NCBI GenBank assembly: GCA_045599805.1 | Contig: JAZRWQ010000131.1 | Span: 1-21,394, forward strand | Reading direction: 5' to 3' | Origin: JAZRWQ01 sp045599805 | GTDB lineage: Bacteria > Bacillota > Clostridia > Oscillospirales > UMGS1783 | Length of the DNA stretch: 21,394 nt | Shown: positions 1 to 7,969 of the stretch, piece by piece | Layout of the letters: every line of letters begins with the position of its first letter | Position numbering within the stretch: position 1 is the stretch's first letter | Program-made: the position numbers and the translations under genes | Notes under the pieces: model-generated | Database searches by the model: none | What the model was told of the DNA's origin: nothing | The model's input: only the letters and a program-made list of their open reading frames with translations

Positions 1-2
1 TA

Positions 3-55
3 CCCTCATCCGTCATTTCCTTCGGAAATGCCACCTTCCCCTGAAGGGGAAGGCT
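3..55 (+). repeat. Dispersed double-hairpin intergenic repeat, copy 1
   Basis: Two adjacent hairpins are visible: a stem at 14-30 (CATTTCC paired with GGAAATG) and a stem at 34-53 (CCTTCCCC, loop tgaa, GGGGAAGG). They are preceded by CATCCGTCA. The same order, CATCCGTCA then hairpin then CACCTTCCCC hairpin, recurs on the minus strand at 10363-10405 with a different first hairpin, so these are two members of one dispersed repeat family. Similar double-hairpin units are common between genes in gut Clostridia, as far as I recall. Function is unknown; it may be a non-autonomous mobile unit or an RNA structure. The window edge may cut off its left side. Confidence 0.7.
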
Positions 56-139
56 AAAGACGAAAAAAGGAATCCCATGGGCGCTCTCAGTTAGGGATAA
101 ACAGCCTGACAAATGCGGATTTCGGCGAATAACGGCTTC

Positions 140-179
140 AAAAAAAGTCCCCATACATACCCAGTATGGGGACTTTTTT
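140..179. terminator. Bidirectional terminator-like hairpin inside the MITE-like element
   Basis: AGTCCCCATAC (146-156) pairs with GTATGGGGACT (164-174) around a 7-nt loop. Seven A residues flank the left side and six T residues the right, so the hairpin has a U-tract in both directions. It would stop transcripts entering from either side, including read-through from mmsA. Confidence 0.7.
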
Positions 180-258
180 GTTCATTGTTCTTCATCCGAA
201 ATTCATCATTTTCAGGTGTGAGCAGTTTTGAGCGGGGAAAAATCAGTGCGTGGTGAAA

Positions 259-299
259 CAAAAAATCGAAGGTATACTGTCGTATATCGAGATTTTTTG
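259..299 (-). terminator. Hairpin downstream of mmsA, candidate terminator
   Basis: CAAAAAATC (259-267) and GATTTTTTG (291-299) form outer arms, with an inner GTATAC/GTATAT pairing around tgtc. Read on the minus strand it is followed by a T-rich stretch about 80 bases past the mmsA stop. The A-T-rich outer stem is weaker than the hairpin at 140-179. Confidence 0.45.
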
Positions 300-376
300 T
301 GAGCCGCCGTGCGATTAATCGTTCAAAACCTATTTCTCCCTAATTGAGAGCGCCCTACGGATTCCTTTTCCTTATT

Positions 377-1900
377 TTATATGGAGCCGCCGACGGAGCC
401 TTCCCAGGTGTCTATCTCTTTGGCTTTCTTTTCCTCTTCGTCGAACCAGTGGGTTGTAACCGCCTTGATTTCGGTGAAGAAGCGAACGCCGTCCTTGCCC
501 AGGCAATGCAGGTCGCCGTAGAAGCTTTCCTTGTGTCCGCTGAAGGAGAATACGCCTGCGGGAACGGGGATGCCTACGTTGATGCCAACCTGACCGCCGT
601 CGGTGAGACGGGCGAACTCACGGGAGTAGTAGCCGCTCTGGGTGTATATTACCGAGCCGTTTGCAAACTGGTTTGCGTTCATAAGCTTAACGCCCTCTTC
701 GAAGGTCTTGACACGCTTGATGCAGAGCACCGGCCCGAATATTTCGTCGTTGCCTACGCTCATTTCGGGGGTTACGTGGTCGAAGATGGTGGGCCCGAGG
801 TAGAAGCCGTTTTCGAAGCCGGGAACGGTAACGTTTCTGCCGTCGAGTACAAGCTCGGCGCCCTCTTCGATGCCTTTTTCGATCCATTTAACTACCTTTG
901 CCTTGTGGGCGGCGTCAACAACGGGACCGAGGTTGGTGGTCTTGTCATAAGCAGGACCTATCTTTAATTCCTTGGCGTATTTAACGATGAGCTTAACCAG
1001 CTCGTCGGCGATGCTTTCCTGTGCAACGACTACGGGCAGAGCCATGCAGCGCTCGCCTGCGCAGCCGAAGGAGCTGTTTATGATACCGCGCGCGGTGCGT
1101 TCAAGTGCGGCATCCTCTAAAACGAGTGCGTGGTTCTTTGCTTCGGTCTGCGCCTGAACACGCTTGCCGTGGGATGCGGCGATGCCGTAGATGTGCTTGC
1201 CTACGCCGGAGGTGCCTACGAAGCAGATGCCCTTGATGTCGGGATGAGTTAAGAACTGCTCGGATTCGGTTCTCGTGCAGGTTACGAGGTTAAGTACGCC
1301 GTCGGGAAGTCCTGCTTCCTGCCAAAGCTCCGCGCAGCGCATGGCGGTAAGAGGAGTTTTGGAAGCGGCCTTTATTACGATGGTGTTGCCGGTGGCGATG
1401 CAGATGGGAGTCATCCAGCCCATGGGGATCATGCCGGGGAAATTAAAGGGAGCGATGCCGGCAAATACGCCCAGAGGCTCGCGGTAGGTAACGGTATCGT
1501 AACCGGTGGAGGTGTTCATAAGGGTTTCGCCCATCATGAGAGAGGGAGTGCCGCAGGCAAGCTCAACCGGCTCCTTGATCTTTGCGATATCGCCGGAGGA
1601 TTCAGCCCAGTTCTTGCCGTGCTCGCGGGCGCAGCATTCGGTAAGCTCATCCCAATGCTCTTCTAAAAGGGCGCGGAACTTGTAAAGTATCTGAACACGC
1701 TTCATAACGGGCGTGTCGCGCCATGCGGGGAATGCCTTTTTAGCACATTCAATGGCGTAGGCAACTTCTTCGCTCGAGCAGCTCGGAACTTCCGCCTGGA
1801 CCTCGCCCGTGCTGGGGTTGTAAACGGGGGTGTATTTACCGGTCTTGGTGTCAAGCCACTGACCGCCGGCAAAATATTTCATTCTTTTAACTTCTGACAT
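377..1900 (-). CDS. mmsA: CoA-acylating methylmalonate-semialdehyde dehydrogenase
   Basis: The 507-residue product is a full-length aldehyde dehydrogenase superfamily member of the MmsA/IolA type, which converts malonate- or methylmalonate-semialdehyde with NAD+ and CoA to acetyl- or propionyl-CoA in valine, pyrimidine or inositol breakdown. The N-terminal YNPSTGE, the NFPGMIPMGWM stretch (153-163), AKNH (254-257) in place of the usual ALDH ELGGK, catalytic Cys285 in FGCAGERCMA and NDEIFGPVL (384-392) are diagnostic. A Glu at 253 replaces the Gly common before AKNH in this family. The start has a GGAGG site six bases upstream (1907-1911) and a consensus promoter. It stands alone, divergent from an IclR-type regulator that probably controls it; no inositol or valine genes adjoin, so the natural substrate is inferred only from the family. 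Confidence 0.9.
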   Translation of the reverse strand: MSEVKRMKYFAGGQWLDTKTGKYTPVYNPSTGEVQAEVPSCSSEEVAYAIECAKKAFPAWRDTPVMKRVQILYKFRALLEEHWDELTECCAREHGKNWAESSGDIAKIKEPVELACGTPSLMMGETLMNTSTGYDTVTYREPLGVFAGIAPFNFPGMIPMGWMTPICIATGNTIVIKAASKTPLTAMRCAELWQEAGLPDGVLNLVTCTRTESEQFLTHPDIKGICFVGTSGVGKHIYGIAASHGKRVQAQTEAKNHALVLEDAALERTARGIINSSFGCAGERCMALPVVVAQESIADELVKLIVKYAKELKIGPAYDKTTNLGPVVDAAHKAKVVKWIEKGIEEGAELVLDGRNVTVPGFENGFYLGPTIFDHVTPEMSVGNDEIFGPVLCIKRVKTFEEGVKLMNANQFANGSVIYTQSGYYSREFARLTDGGQVGINVGIPVPAGVFSFSGHKESFYGDLHCLGKDGVRFFTEIKAVTTHWFDEEEKKAKEIDTWEGSVGGSI

Positions 1901-1933
1901 GGTAAACCTCCATAAAATATAGTTTATACTTAA

Positions 1934-1962
1934 ATTATAGTTTCAAAATTATTTAATGTCAA
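1934..1962 (-). promoter_or_regulatory. mmsA promoter
   Basis: On the minus strand TTGACA (1957-1962) and TATAAT (1934-1939) are separated by exactly 17 bases, a perfect sigma-A match. The -10 lies about 34 bases before the mmsA start codon. Confidence 0.85.
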
Positions 1963-1971
1963 CATAAAAAT

Positions 1972-1984
1972 GAAATTAAATTTC
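1972..1984. promoter_or_regulatory. Palindrome between divergent promoters, candidate IclR-type operator
   Basis: GAAATT-A-AATTTC is a perfect 13-bp palindrome between the two divergent -35 boxes. The flanks are also symmetrical: AATGTCAAC (1955-1963) and GTTGACATT (2012-2020) are exact inverted copies that include both -35 elements. IclR-family proteins bind palindromes in divergent intergenic regions, so this is a reasonable operator; binding is inferred. Confidence 0.45.
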
Positions 1985-2012
1985 AAAAATCAAACCCCCA
2001 AACGGGTTATAG

Positions 2013-2041
2013 TTGACATTTGCGCAAAAAAATGGCACAAT
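2013..2041 (+). promoter_or_regulatory. Promoter of the IclR-type regulator gene
   Basis: TTGACA (2013-2018) is followed after 17 bases by CACAAT (2036-2041), a four-of-six -10. The start codon is about 31 bases downstream. The -10 is weaker than that of mmsA, as expected for a regulator. Confidence 0.6.
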
Positions 2042-2072
2042 ATAGTTAAGCTAAATATGAAAGGCAAACAGA

Positions 2073-2879
2073 ATGGTAGAAGCAATTTTTGAAGCTGATG
2101 TAAATGAAAAACCGGCAAATCAGTCGGTAATGAAAATGCTGCAGCTTATATCTCTGCTGTCCGAAAGCAGAACTCCCATGAAGCTGCAGGATATAGCCTC
2201 GGGCGTGGATATGCCCAAGGCCTCGGTATTGCGCTATCTCAATGCGCTGATACAGGAAGGCTATGCCTATAAGGACGAGCTGCTGGGAAGATACGCGCTA
2301 ACATGGAAAATATGCGGCGTGGGCGATAACGTCCGCTCCGCCTTAAGCATAAGGACGCTGGCGGGCGAGCTTATAAACGAGCTGTCCGGCAGGCTGGGGC
2401 TCGGCGTGTCGCTTGTTGTCGAGCAGGATATGGAGTGCATGTATCTCGACTGCGTATACGAGCCCAACATGATGGGGCCCACTCTTCAGCGTATAGGAAA
2501 CCGCTCGCCGATGCATTCAACAAGCTCGGGAAAGCTTTTCCTTTCGAGATTTACCGATGCAAAGCTTGATGAATTCATAAAGCGCAAAAAGCTTACAAAG
2601 CTTACCGACAACACGATCACCGACAAAATTAAGCTTGAAAAAGAGCTGAAAAGGGTAAGAGAAAACGGTTTTGCAATGGATAACGAGGAATGTGAGGAGG
2701 GCTTGAGATGCATAGCGTTCCCCGTATATGATTACAACGGCGCTCTTGCCGCCGCAATAAGCTGCTTCGGCTCAAGCGGACGCTTTACCGACGATTTTAT
2801 CGAGACCGCCATAAAACCCGAGCTTGCCGCCGCCGCAAAAGAGATATCCTTCCGCATGGGCGGAAGCTGTGAAAAATAA
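2073..2879 (+). CDS. IclR-family transcriptional regulator
   Basis: The 268-residue protein has the IclR layout. An N-terminal winged helix-turn-helix occupies about residues 15-75 (helices around MKLQDIASGVDMPKASVLRY, wing near LGRYALTWKI). A C-terminal effector-binding GAF-like domain follows at about 85-260, with the family-typical stretches RIGNRSPMHSTSSGKLFLS and EECEEGLRCIAFPVYD. Such proteins bind as dimers to palindromes and sense small carbon-acid ligands. It is transcribed divergently from mmsA with 172 bp between the starts, so it most likely regulates mmsA and itself. The ribosome site is a modest GAAAGG eight bases before ATG. The effector cannot be deduced. Confidence 0.9.
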   Translation: MVEAIFEADVNEKPANQSVMKMLQLISLLSESRTPMKLQDIASGVDMPKASVLRYLNALIQEGYAYKDELLGRYALTWKICGVGDNVRSALSIRTLAGELINELSGRLGLGVSLVVEQDMECMYLDCVYEPNMMGPTLQRIGNRSPMHSTSSGKLFLSRFTDAKLDEFIKRKKLTKLTDNTITDKIKLEKELKRVRENGFAMDNEECEEGLRCIAFPVYDYNGALAAAISCFGSSGRFTDDFIETAIKPELAAAAKEISFRMGGSCEK

Positions 2880-2886
2880 TAAAATG

Positions 2887-2937
2887 AAAAGGGCTTCATC
2901 ATATTATTTTATGATGAAGCCTTTTAAGTTATTTTTT
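2887..2937 (+). terminator. Terminator after the IclR-type gene
   Basis: Arms at 2887-2902 and 2911-2925 (GGCTTCATCAT with ATGATGAAGCC, one bulged G) enclose an 8-nt loop. The stem is flanked by AAAA and by TTTT with a further T run at 2932-2938. It lies between convergent genes and may serve both. Confidence 0.75.
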
Positions 2938-3024
2938 TGATGTGCGGCAAAGGGCCTGATGCGGTTTAAATAATTAAATGATTTCGATGTCAGGGGCGAA
3001 AACCGCAAGTCCGGACTTAACTGC

Positions 3025-4482
<1,458 letters not shown>

Positions 4483-4581
4483 ATTCTTCCTCCGCATGGT
4501 ATTTTTGTATCGGATAAGATACATAATATGTTTACAGTTTAACATAATTTTATTAAATATGGAATATGCTTTTATATTTTC

Positions 4582-4610
4582 TTGACAGTTTTAAAATTTT
4601 CATATAAAAT
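4582..4610 (+). promoter_or_regulatory. Promoter of the Crp-type regulator/ABC operon
   Basis: TTGACA (4582-4587) and TAAAAT (4605-4610) are 17 bases apart. Transcription would start near 4617, inside the palindrome at 4616-4631, giving a leader of about 32 bases. Confidence 0.75.
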
Positions 4611-4615
4611 ATAAG

Positions 4616-4631
4616 TGTCTCAAATGAGACA
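4616..4631. promoter_or_regulatory. Perfect 7-2-7 palindrome at the transcription start, candidate Crp/Fnr-family operator
   Basis: TGTCTCA-AA-TGAGACA is a perfect 16-bp inverted repeat beginning about 6 bases after the -10. Crp/Fnr-family proteins bind two-fold symmetric sites of this general size, and the first gene encodes such a protein. At the transcription start, binding would block the promoter, so negative autoregulation is the simplest reading. Confidence 0.55.
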
Positions 4632-4648
4632 GTTTGCGAGGCGACAAC

Positions 4649-5341
4649 ATGGATATAAGTATACTTTCAAATGAAGATAAGGAAGCTTTGAAAAACAGCT
4701 TTCTGTTTAAGGATGTATCGTGGACGGTAACCGAAGCGGCGCTTAAGGATAAGCGGTGCGTACTTTGCGAGTATGAAGAGGGACAGCTCATAATGGATAG
4801 GAGTAGTTTTATAAGGGCGCTCTTCTTCGTGCTGTCGGGGACTGCTGACGCCGCGAAGGTTACGGAGGAAACGCAGATACCCTTGCGCTCGATAGGCAGG
4901 TATGACTTTTTCGGCGCCGCCGCCCTCTTTAACGGCGACGATAAATATATAAGCCGCATAACGGCTGTGAAGAAAACACGGCTTATTGTGCTGCCGCAGG
5001 AGATAATAACCGGGCTTATCATACATCATTCGCGCATAGCATTAAACTACATCGAGTTTTTAACAAAGCGCGTGCGCTATCTTGATGCGAAAATAAATCT
5101 GTTTGTAAGCACGTCGGGCAAAAACGCGCTGATAAATTATCTGTGCACTCGTCTTAATTCATCCGCTGTCGTCCGCACCGATATTCCGCTTACCGCACTT
5201 GCCGCAAGGCTTAATATGAGCAGAGCGTCCCTATACCGCGCCCTTAATCTACTGGAGGAAAGCGGACTTATAAAAAGAAACGGCAGGGATATAATCATAA
5301 CCGACCCCGAAGGGCTTTTGAAGGCAAAGGGAGGGAAATAA
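4649..5341 (+). CDS. Crp/Fnr-family transcriptional regulator
   Basis: The 230-residue protein has an N-terminal cyclic-nucleotide-binding-type beta-roll (about 15-120; EEGQLIMDRSSFIRALFFVLSG and GRYDFFGAAALF), a long dimer helix (about 125-155) and a C-terminal winged helix-turn-helix (LTALAARLNMSRASLYRALN). A CxxC pair (C37, C40) lies at the start of the roll, but there is no Fnr-type N-terminal cysteine cluster, so an Fe-S cofactor is unlikely. The canonical cAMP phosphate-binding RxS cassette is not obvious, so the ligand is unknown. A TTG 15 bases upstream is in frame, but ATG at 4649 has GCGAGG seven bases before it. It is the first gene of the ABC importer operon and probably controls that operon. 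Confidence 0.85.
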   Translation: MDISILSNEDKEALKNSFLFKDVSWTVTEAALKDKRCVLCEYEEGQLIMDRSSFIRALFFVLSGTADAAKVTEETQIPLRSIGRYDFFGAAALFNGDDKYISRITAVKKTRLIVLPQEIITGLIIHHSRIALNYIEFLTKRVRYLDAKINLFVSTSGKNALINYLCTRLNSSAVVRTDIPLTALAARLNMSRASLYRALNLLEESGLIKRNGRDIIITDPEGLLKAKGGK

Positions 5342-5342
5342 C

Positions 5343-6308
5343 ATGAAAAGACTTTTAAGTATAGCGATTATTTCAATATTGATTTTAGGTTTGCTTGCCG
5401 GATGCGGCACACAGGAAAAGGAAAGCGGCACGGTCATACGCATGGGGCTTCTGAAGGGCCCTACCGGCATAGGCGCCGCAAGGCTTATGGAGCAGAGCGA
5501 AAAGGGCGAAAGCAAAAACAAATATGAGTTTACCCTGTCGGGCGCGCCTACCGATATCGTAAGCGCCGTTGCTTCGGGCGGACTGGATATCGCCGCCCTG
5601 CCTTTAAACGTTGCCTCGGCTCTTTACAACAAGACAAACGGCGGCGTTAAGGTCGCCGCGCTGAATACCGCGGGGGTACTGTATATCCTCGAAAAGGGCG
5701 ACGAGATAATGAGCATAGAGGATCTGGCGGGCAAAACCCTTTACGCCACCGGTCAGGGCTCAACTCCGGAATTCGTGCTGAACTATATCTTAACGCAAAA
5801 CGGGCTTGACGGCAAGGTTAAGGTGGAATATCTTGACAGCGAGGAGCTTGCAACCAGAGCCGCCTCGGGCGATATCGATATATGTATGCTTCCCGTGCCT
5901 AATGTTACCTCCGTTATGGCGAAAAACCGTGCTTTGCGCAAGGCGATAGACCTTAACAACGAGTGGGACAGGCTTCAGACCGGAAGCATAATAAGCATGG
6001 GCTGCGTTGTGATTGCCGAGGATTTTTTAAATAAGCATCCCGATGCGGTTGAGCTATTTCTTGAGGAATACAGAGATTCGATAAACTACGTTGTGGCCAA
6101 CGCGAAATTATCGGGCGAGCTGTGCGAAAAGTACGGCATCGTGGGCAGTGCCGCCATTGCCGAAAAGGCAATACCCGATAGCAGTCTTATATTTATGTCG
6201 GGCTCGGAAATGAAGGAGAAAGCCGGCGGATTTTTAAATATTCTCTTTGATGCCGATCCCACTTCGATAGGAGGAAAACTGCCGGATGAAAACTTCTACC
6301 TCAGCTAA
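5343..6308 (+). CDS. ABC importer substrate-binding lipoprotein (NMT1/SsuA class)
   Basis: The 321-residue protein has a lipoprotein signal (KR, hydrophobic core, lipobox LAGC with Cys21), so it is anchored to the outer face of the membrane. The mature part has type-2 periplasmic-binding features of the COG0715 class: LKGPTGIGAARLM near the start, GLDIAALPLNVASALYN, a hinge around EDLAGKTLYATGQGSTPEFVLNYIL, and DIDICMLPVPNV. Relatives bind nitrate, sulfonates, taurine or thiamine precursors, but nothing here fixes the ligand, and no thiamine riboswitch is present. It starts two bases after the regulator's stop, with the ribosome site (GGGAGGG) inside the upstream gene, and overlaps the permease gene by 23 bases. 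Confidence 0.85.
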   Translation: MKRLLSIAIISILILGLLAGCGTQEKESGTVIRMGLLKGPTGIGAARLMEQSEKGESKNKYEFTLSGAPTDIVSAVASGGLDIAALPLNVASALYNKTNGGVKVAALNTAGVLYILEKGDEIMSIEDLAGKTLYATGQGSTPEFVLNYILTQNGLDGKVKVEYLDSEELATRAASGDIDICMLPVPNVTSVMAKNRALRKAIDLNNEWDRLQTGSIISMGCVVIAEDFLNKHPDAVELFLEEYRDSINYVVANAKLSGELCEKYGIVGSAAIAEKAIPDSSLIFMSGSEMKEKAGGFLNILFDADPTSIGGKLPDENFYLS

Positions 6309-7065
6309 AAGGATTTTAACCGATATAATAAAAATAATAGCCGTACTTATTTTCTGGCTTGTGGTGTGGGAGCTGGCGGCATTGAAGGTCGGCAAGGAGC
6401 TTATACTGCCCTCGCCCACACAGGTGGCATCGGTGCTCGGCGGGCTTCTTGTTAAAAAGGATACATGGGTAAACGCCTTACTGTCGCTTTTGCGCATCGC
6501 TTTGGGCTACATAGGCGGCGTTACCCTGGGCACGCTGCTTTCATATCTTACCTGTCGCCTTAAAATCTGCGATTTGATTTTGTCGCCCGTTATCCGCACG
6601 GTACGCGCAACGCCCGTTGCCTCATTTATAATCCTCGTTATGCTGTGGACGTCGCGGGGTATTGTGCCTACGGTAATGGTGCTTTTGATGACGGCGCCGC
6701 TTGTTTGGGAAAACATCTGCGCGCAGTACCGCGCCGCCGATAAAAAGCTTATCGAAATGGGAAGAGCATTTTCCTTTTCGCACGGGAAAATGCTGCGGCT
6801 GATATATCTGCCTGCCTGCCTGCCCGGATTTTTCTCCGGCTGTATAAATTCCGTGGGACTTGCGTGGAAATCGGGCATCGCCGCCGAGGTATTATGCCAG
6901 CCCGATGCCGCAATAGGCTCGGAGCTGTATTTTTCCAAAATATATCTCGAAACGCCCTCCCTTTTCGCATGGACGGTTATCGTAATCGTATTAAGCTTTG
7001 TTCTCGAAAAGCTTATCCATCTGCTCTTAAGTAAAGTTTCGGGCAGAAAGGAGACTTCATTATGA
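6286..7065 (+). CDS. ABC importer permease (SsuC/TauC class)
   Basis: The 259-residue integral membrane protein has about six hydrophobic segments, including IIKIIAVLIFWLVVWELAAL near the N terminus. The loop YRAADKKLIEMGRAF followed by LIYLPACLPGF is a version of the EAA motif that contacts the ATPase, with Arg in place of the leading Glu. Early segments such as LPSPTQVASVLGGLL and LRIALGYIGGVTLGTLL are typical of nitrate/sulfonate/taurine permeases. The start overlaps the binding-protein gene by 23 bases and uses AGGAGG (6269-6274), eleven bases upstream. The stop overlaps the ATPase start as ATGA, so the genes are probably translationally coupled. Confidence 0.88.
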   Translation: MKTSTSAKRILTDIIKIIAVLIFWLVVWELAALKVGKELILPSPTQVASVLGGLLVKKDTWVNALLSLLRIALGYIGGVTLGTLLSYLTCRLKICDLILSPVIRTVRATPVASFIILVMLWTSRGIVPTVMVLLMTAPLVWENICAQYRAADKKLIEMGRAFSFSHGKMLRLIYLPACLPGFFSGCINSVGLAWKSGIAAEVLCQPDAAIGSELYFSKIYLETPSLFAWTVIVIVLSFVLEKLIHLLLSKVSGRKETSL

Positions 7066-7607
7066 AGATAGAAAAGCTTTCATTCGCCTACGGCGAAAAG
7101 GTTATTTTCAATAACCTCACACTAAATCTCGACAGTAAGCGCATCTGCCTTATGTCCGCCTCCGGCAGAGGCAAAACAACGCTTTTGAAGCTTATCGCGG
7201 GGCTTGAAGTTCCGCAGGGCGGCAGAATTGAGAAGGATTTTACAAGGTGTGCCGTTATGTTTCAGGACGACAGACTTTTAAATCATCTTACCGCTTTGGA
7301 AAACGTTGCCTGCGTACGCGACAAAAAGGACGCCGAAAACGCCAAAAAGCTTCTTGATTTTCTGGAGATACCCGAAAATCTCTATCCAAATGAGATGTCG
7401 GGCGGCATGTGCCGCAGGGTTGCCCTCGCGCGCGCCCTCCATTTTGGCGGCGACCTGATGCTTCTCGACGAGCCCTTCACCGGACTCGATGCCCGCCTCA
7501 TTTCCAAAATCGCCGATCATCTCAAATCCTTAAACTGCCGCATCATCATGACCACCCACGACAAAGCCGAAGCCGAGCTTCTGGATGCACGGATAGTGAA
7601 TATTTAA
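7062..7607 (+). CDS. Compact ABC importer ATPase
   Basis: The 181-residue nucleotide-binding subunit would power the adjacent permease. All core motifs are present: Walker A SASGRGKTT (32-40, Ser replacing the first Gly), Q-loop MFQDDRLLNHLTALENV, signature MSGGMCRRVALARAL (Met in place of Gln in LSGGQ), Walker B LMLLDEPFTGLD and H-loop TTHD. It is shorter than the usual ~240-260 residues of SsuB/TauB relatives: the stretch before the Q-loop is trimmed and the sequence stops about 15 residues after the H-loop, so the C-terminal extension is absent. The frame is clean and ends in TAA, so this looks like natural reduction rather than truncation. It overlaps the permease by 4 bases and is the last gene of the operon. 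Confidence 0.88.
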   Translation: MKIEKLSFAYGEKVIFNNLTLNLDSKRICLMSASGRGKTTLLKLIAGLEVPQGGRIEKDFTRCAVMFQDDRLLNHLTALENVACVRDKKDAENAKKLLDFLEIPENLYPNEMSGGMCRRVALARALHFGGDLMLLDEPFTGLDARLISKIADHLKSLNCRIIMTTHDKAEAELLDARIVNI

Positions 7608-7653
7608 GTTTTCAGTAGGGGCGAACAGAGCTGCCCGTCAAAAGCTTTGATGT

Positions 7654-7684
7654 GAGAGTGGAGAGTTGAGAGTGGAGAGTGGAG
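7654..7684 (+). repeat. Heptanucleotide tandem repeat (GAGAGTG, about 4.4 units)
   Basis: Four consecutive 7-base units read GAGAGTG, GAGAGTT, GAGAGTG, GAGAGTG and are followed by GAG. One substitution separates the units. The tract lies about 47 bases after the ATPase stop and could vary in length by slippage. Confidence 0.85.
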
Positions 7685-7808
7685 TTTCGGTGTCCGCAAA
7701 GCGGAAGAATTGGAAAAAAAAGAGTTTTCAGTTTTCAGAAAAGGCGAAATTGGTATAAATACTGAACAGAGTAAAATCTCGGGATAGGAAAAACGGATGC
7801 AGAAATGG

Positions 7809-7856
7809 GCTTTTTCACCCGAAGCTGTATGTTGATACTGCGAGAGGTGAAAAAGC
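7809..7856. repeat. 11-bp inverted repeat with 26-nt loop
   Basis: GCTTTTTCACC (7809-7819) and GGTGAAAAAGC (7846-7856) are perfect inverted copies. Possible roles are a weak terminator for the upstream operon or a remnant of a repeat element. Confidence 0.55.
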
Positions 7857-7871
7857 ACATTAGAAAAAACA

Positions 7872-7908
7872 TAAAAATAAAAAGGGATTCGACAAACGTC
7901 GAATCCCT
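7872..7908 (-). terminator. Terminator of the galE-mnmM-pnuC operon
   Basis: AGGGATTCGAC and GTCGAATCCCT (7883-7893 and 7898-7908) form an 11-bp perfect stem with a 4-nt loop. Read on the minus strand the stem is followed by TTTTTATTTTTATG, a good U-tract. It is about 60 bases after the pnuC stop. Confidence 0.85.
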
Positions 7909-7969
7909 ACTTCTTTAAGTCAGCCTTAATCAAAGCTTTATCTCTGTAAGAAAGGTAAAATCCTTAAAC

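Larger units (their letters stand above)
65..369. mobile_element. MITE-like element with ~37-bp imperfect terminal inverted repeats
   Basis: The left end (65-101) and right end (333-369) are inverted complements. Both contain AAAAGGAATCC at the outside and GGGCGCTCTCA followed by TTAGGGA inside; the inner 33 positions differ at only five. The interior (about 230 bp) has no credible gene but holds two strong terminator-like hairpins (140-179 and 259-299). No transposase is present and I could not identify a target-site duplication. Size, inverted ends and lack of coding suit a miniature inverted-repeat element. It lies directly after the mmsA stop codon and may supply that gene's terminator. 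A partial relative may begin at the right end of the window (21355-21394). Confidence 0.6.
7608..7969. other. Non-coding spacer between the ABC operon and pnuC
   Basis: No credible gene lies in these 362 bases. The stretch holds a heptamer tandem repeat (7654-7684), short duplicated phrases such as GTTTTCAGT (near 7610 and 7725), an 11-bp inverted repeat (7809-7856) and the terminator of the pnuC operon (7872-7908). A minus-strand 84-codon open frame over 7604-7858 only translates these repeats. No convincing terminator follows the ATPase gene. Confidence 0.6.

Noticed and set aside
344..967. 207-codon plus-strand frame over the mmsA 3' end
   Set aside because: It is antisense to the conserved dehydrogenase and begins inside the inverted end of the MITE-like element.
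4507..4546. Inverted repeats GTATC/GATAC and TATGTT/AACATA upstream of glpK
   Set aside because: They are short, A-T rich and loosely spaced, and no firm glpK promoter could be placed relative to them.
4634..4648. TTG start giving a five-residue longer Crp-type protein
   Set aside because: There is no ribosome site before it, while ATG 4649 has GCGAGG at a good distance.
5343..7607. Assignment of the ABC importer to thiamine precursor, taurine or nitrate uptake
   Set aside because: The class fits all of these; no TPP riboswitch or linked metabolic gene supports a particular substrate.
7604..7858. 84-codon minus-strand frame in the spacer after the ABC operon
   Set aside because: It translates the heptamer repeat and neighbouring repeats (HSPLSTLHSH) and has no ribosome site.
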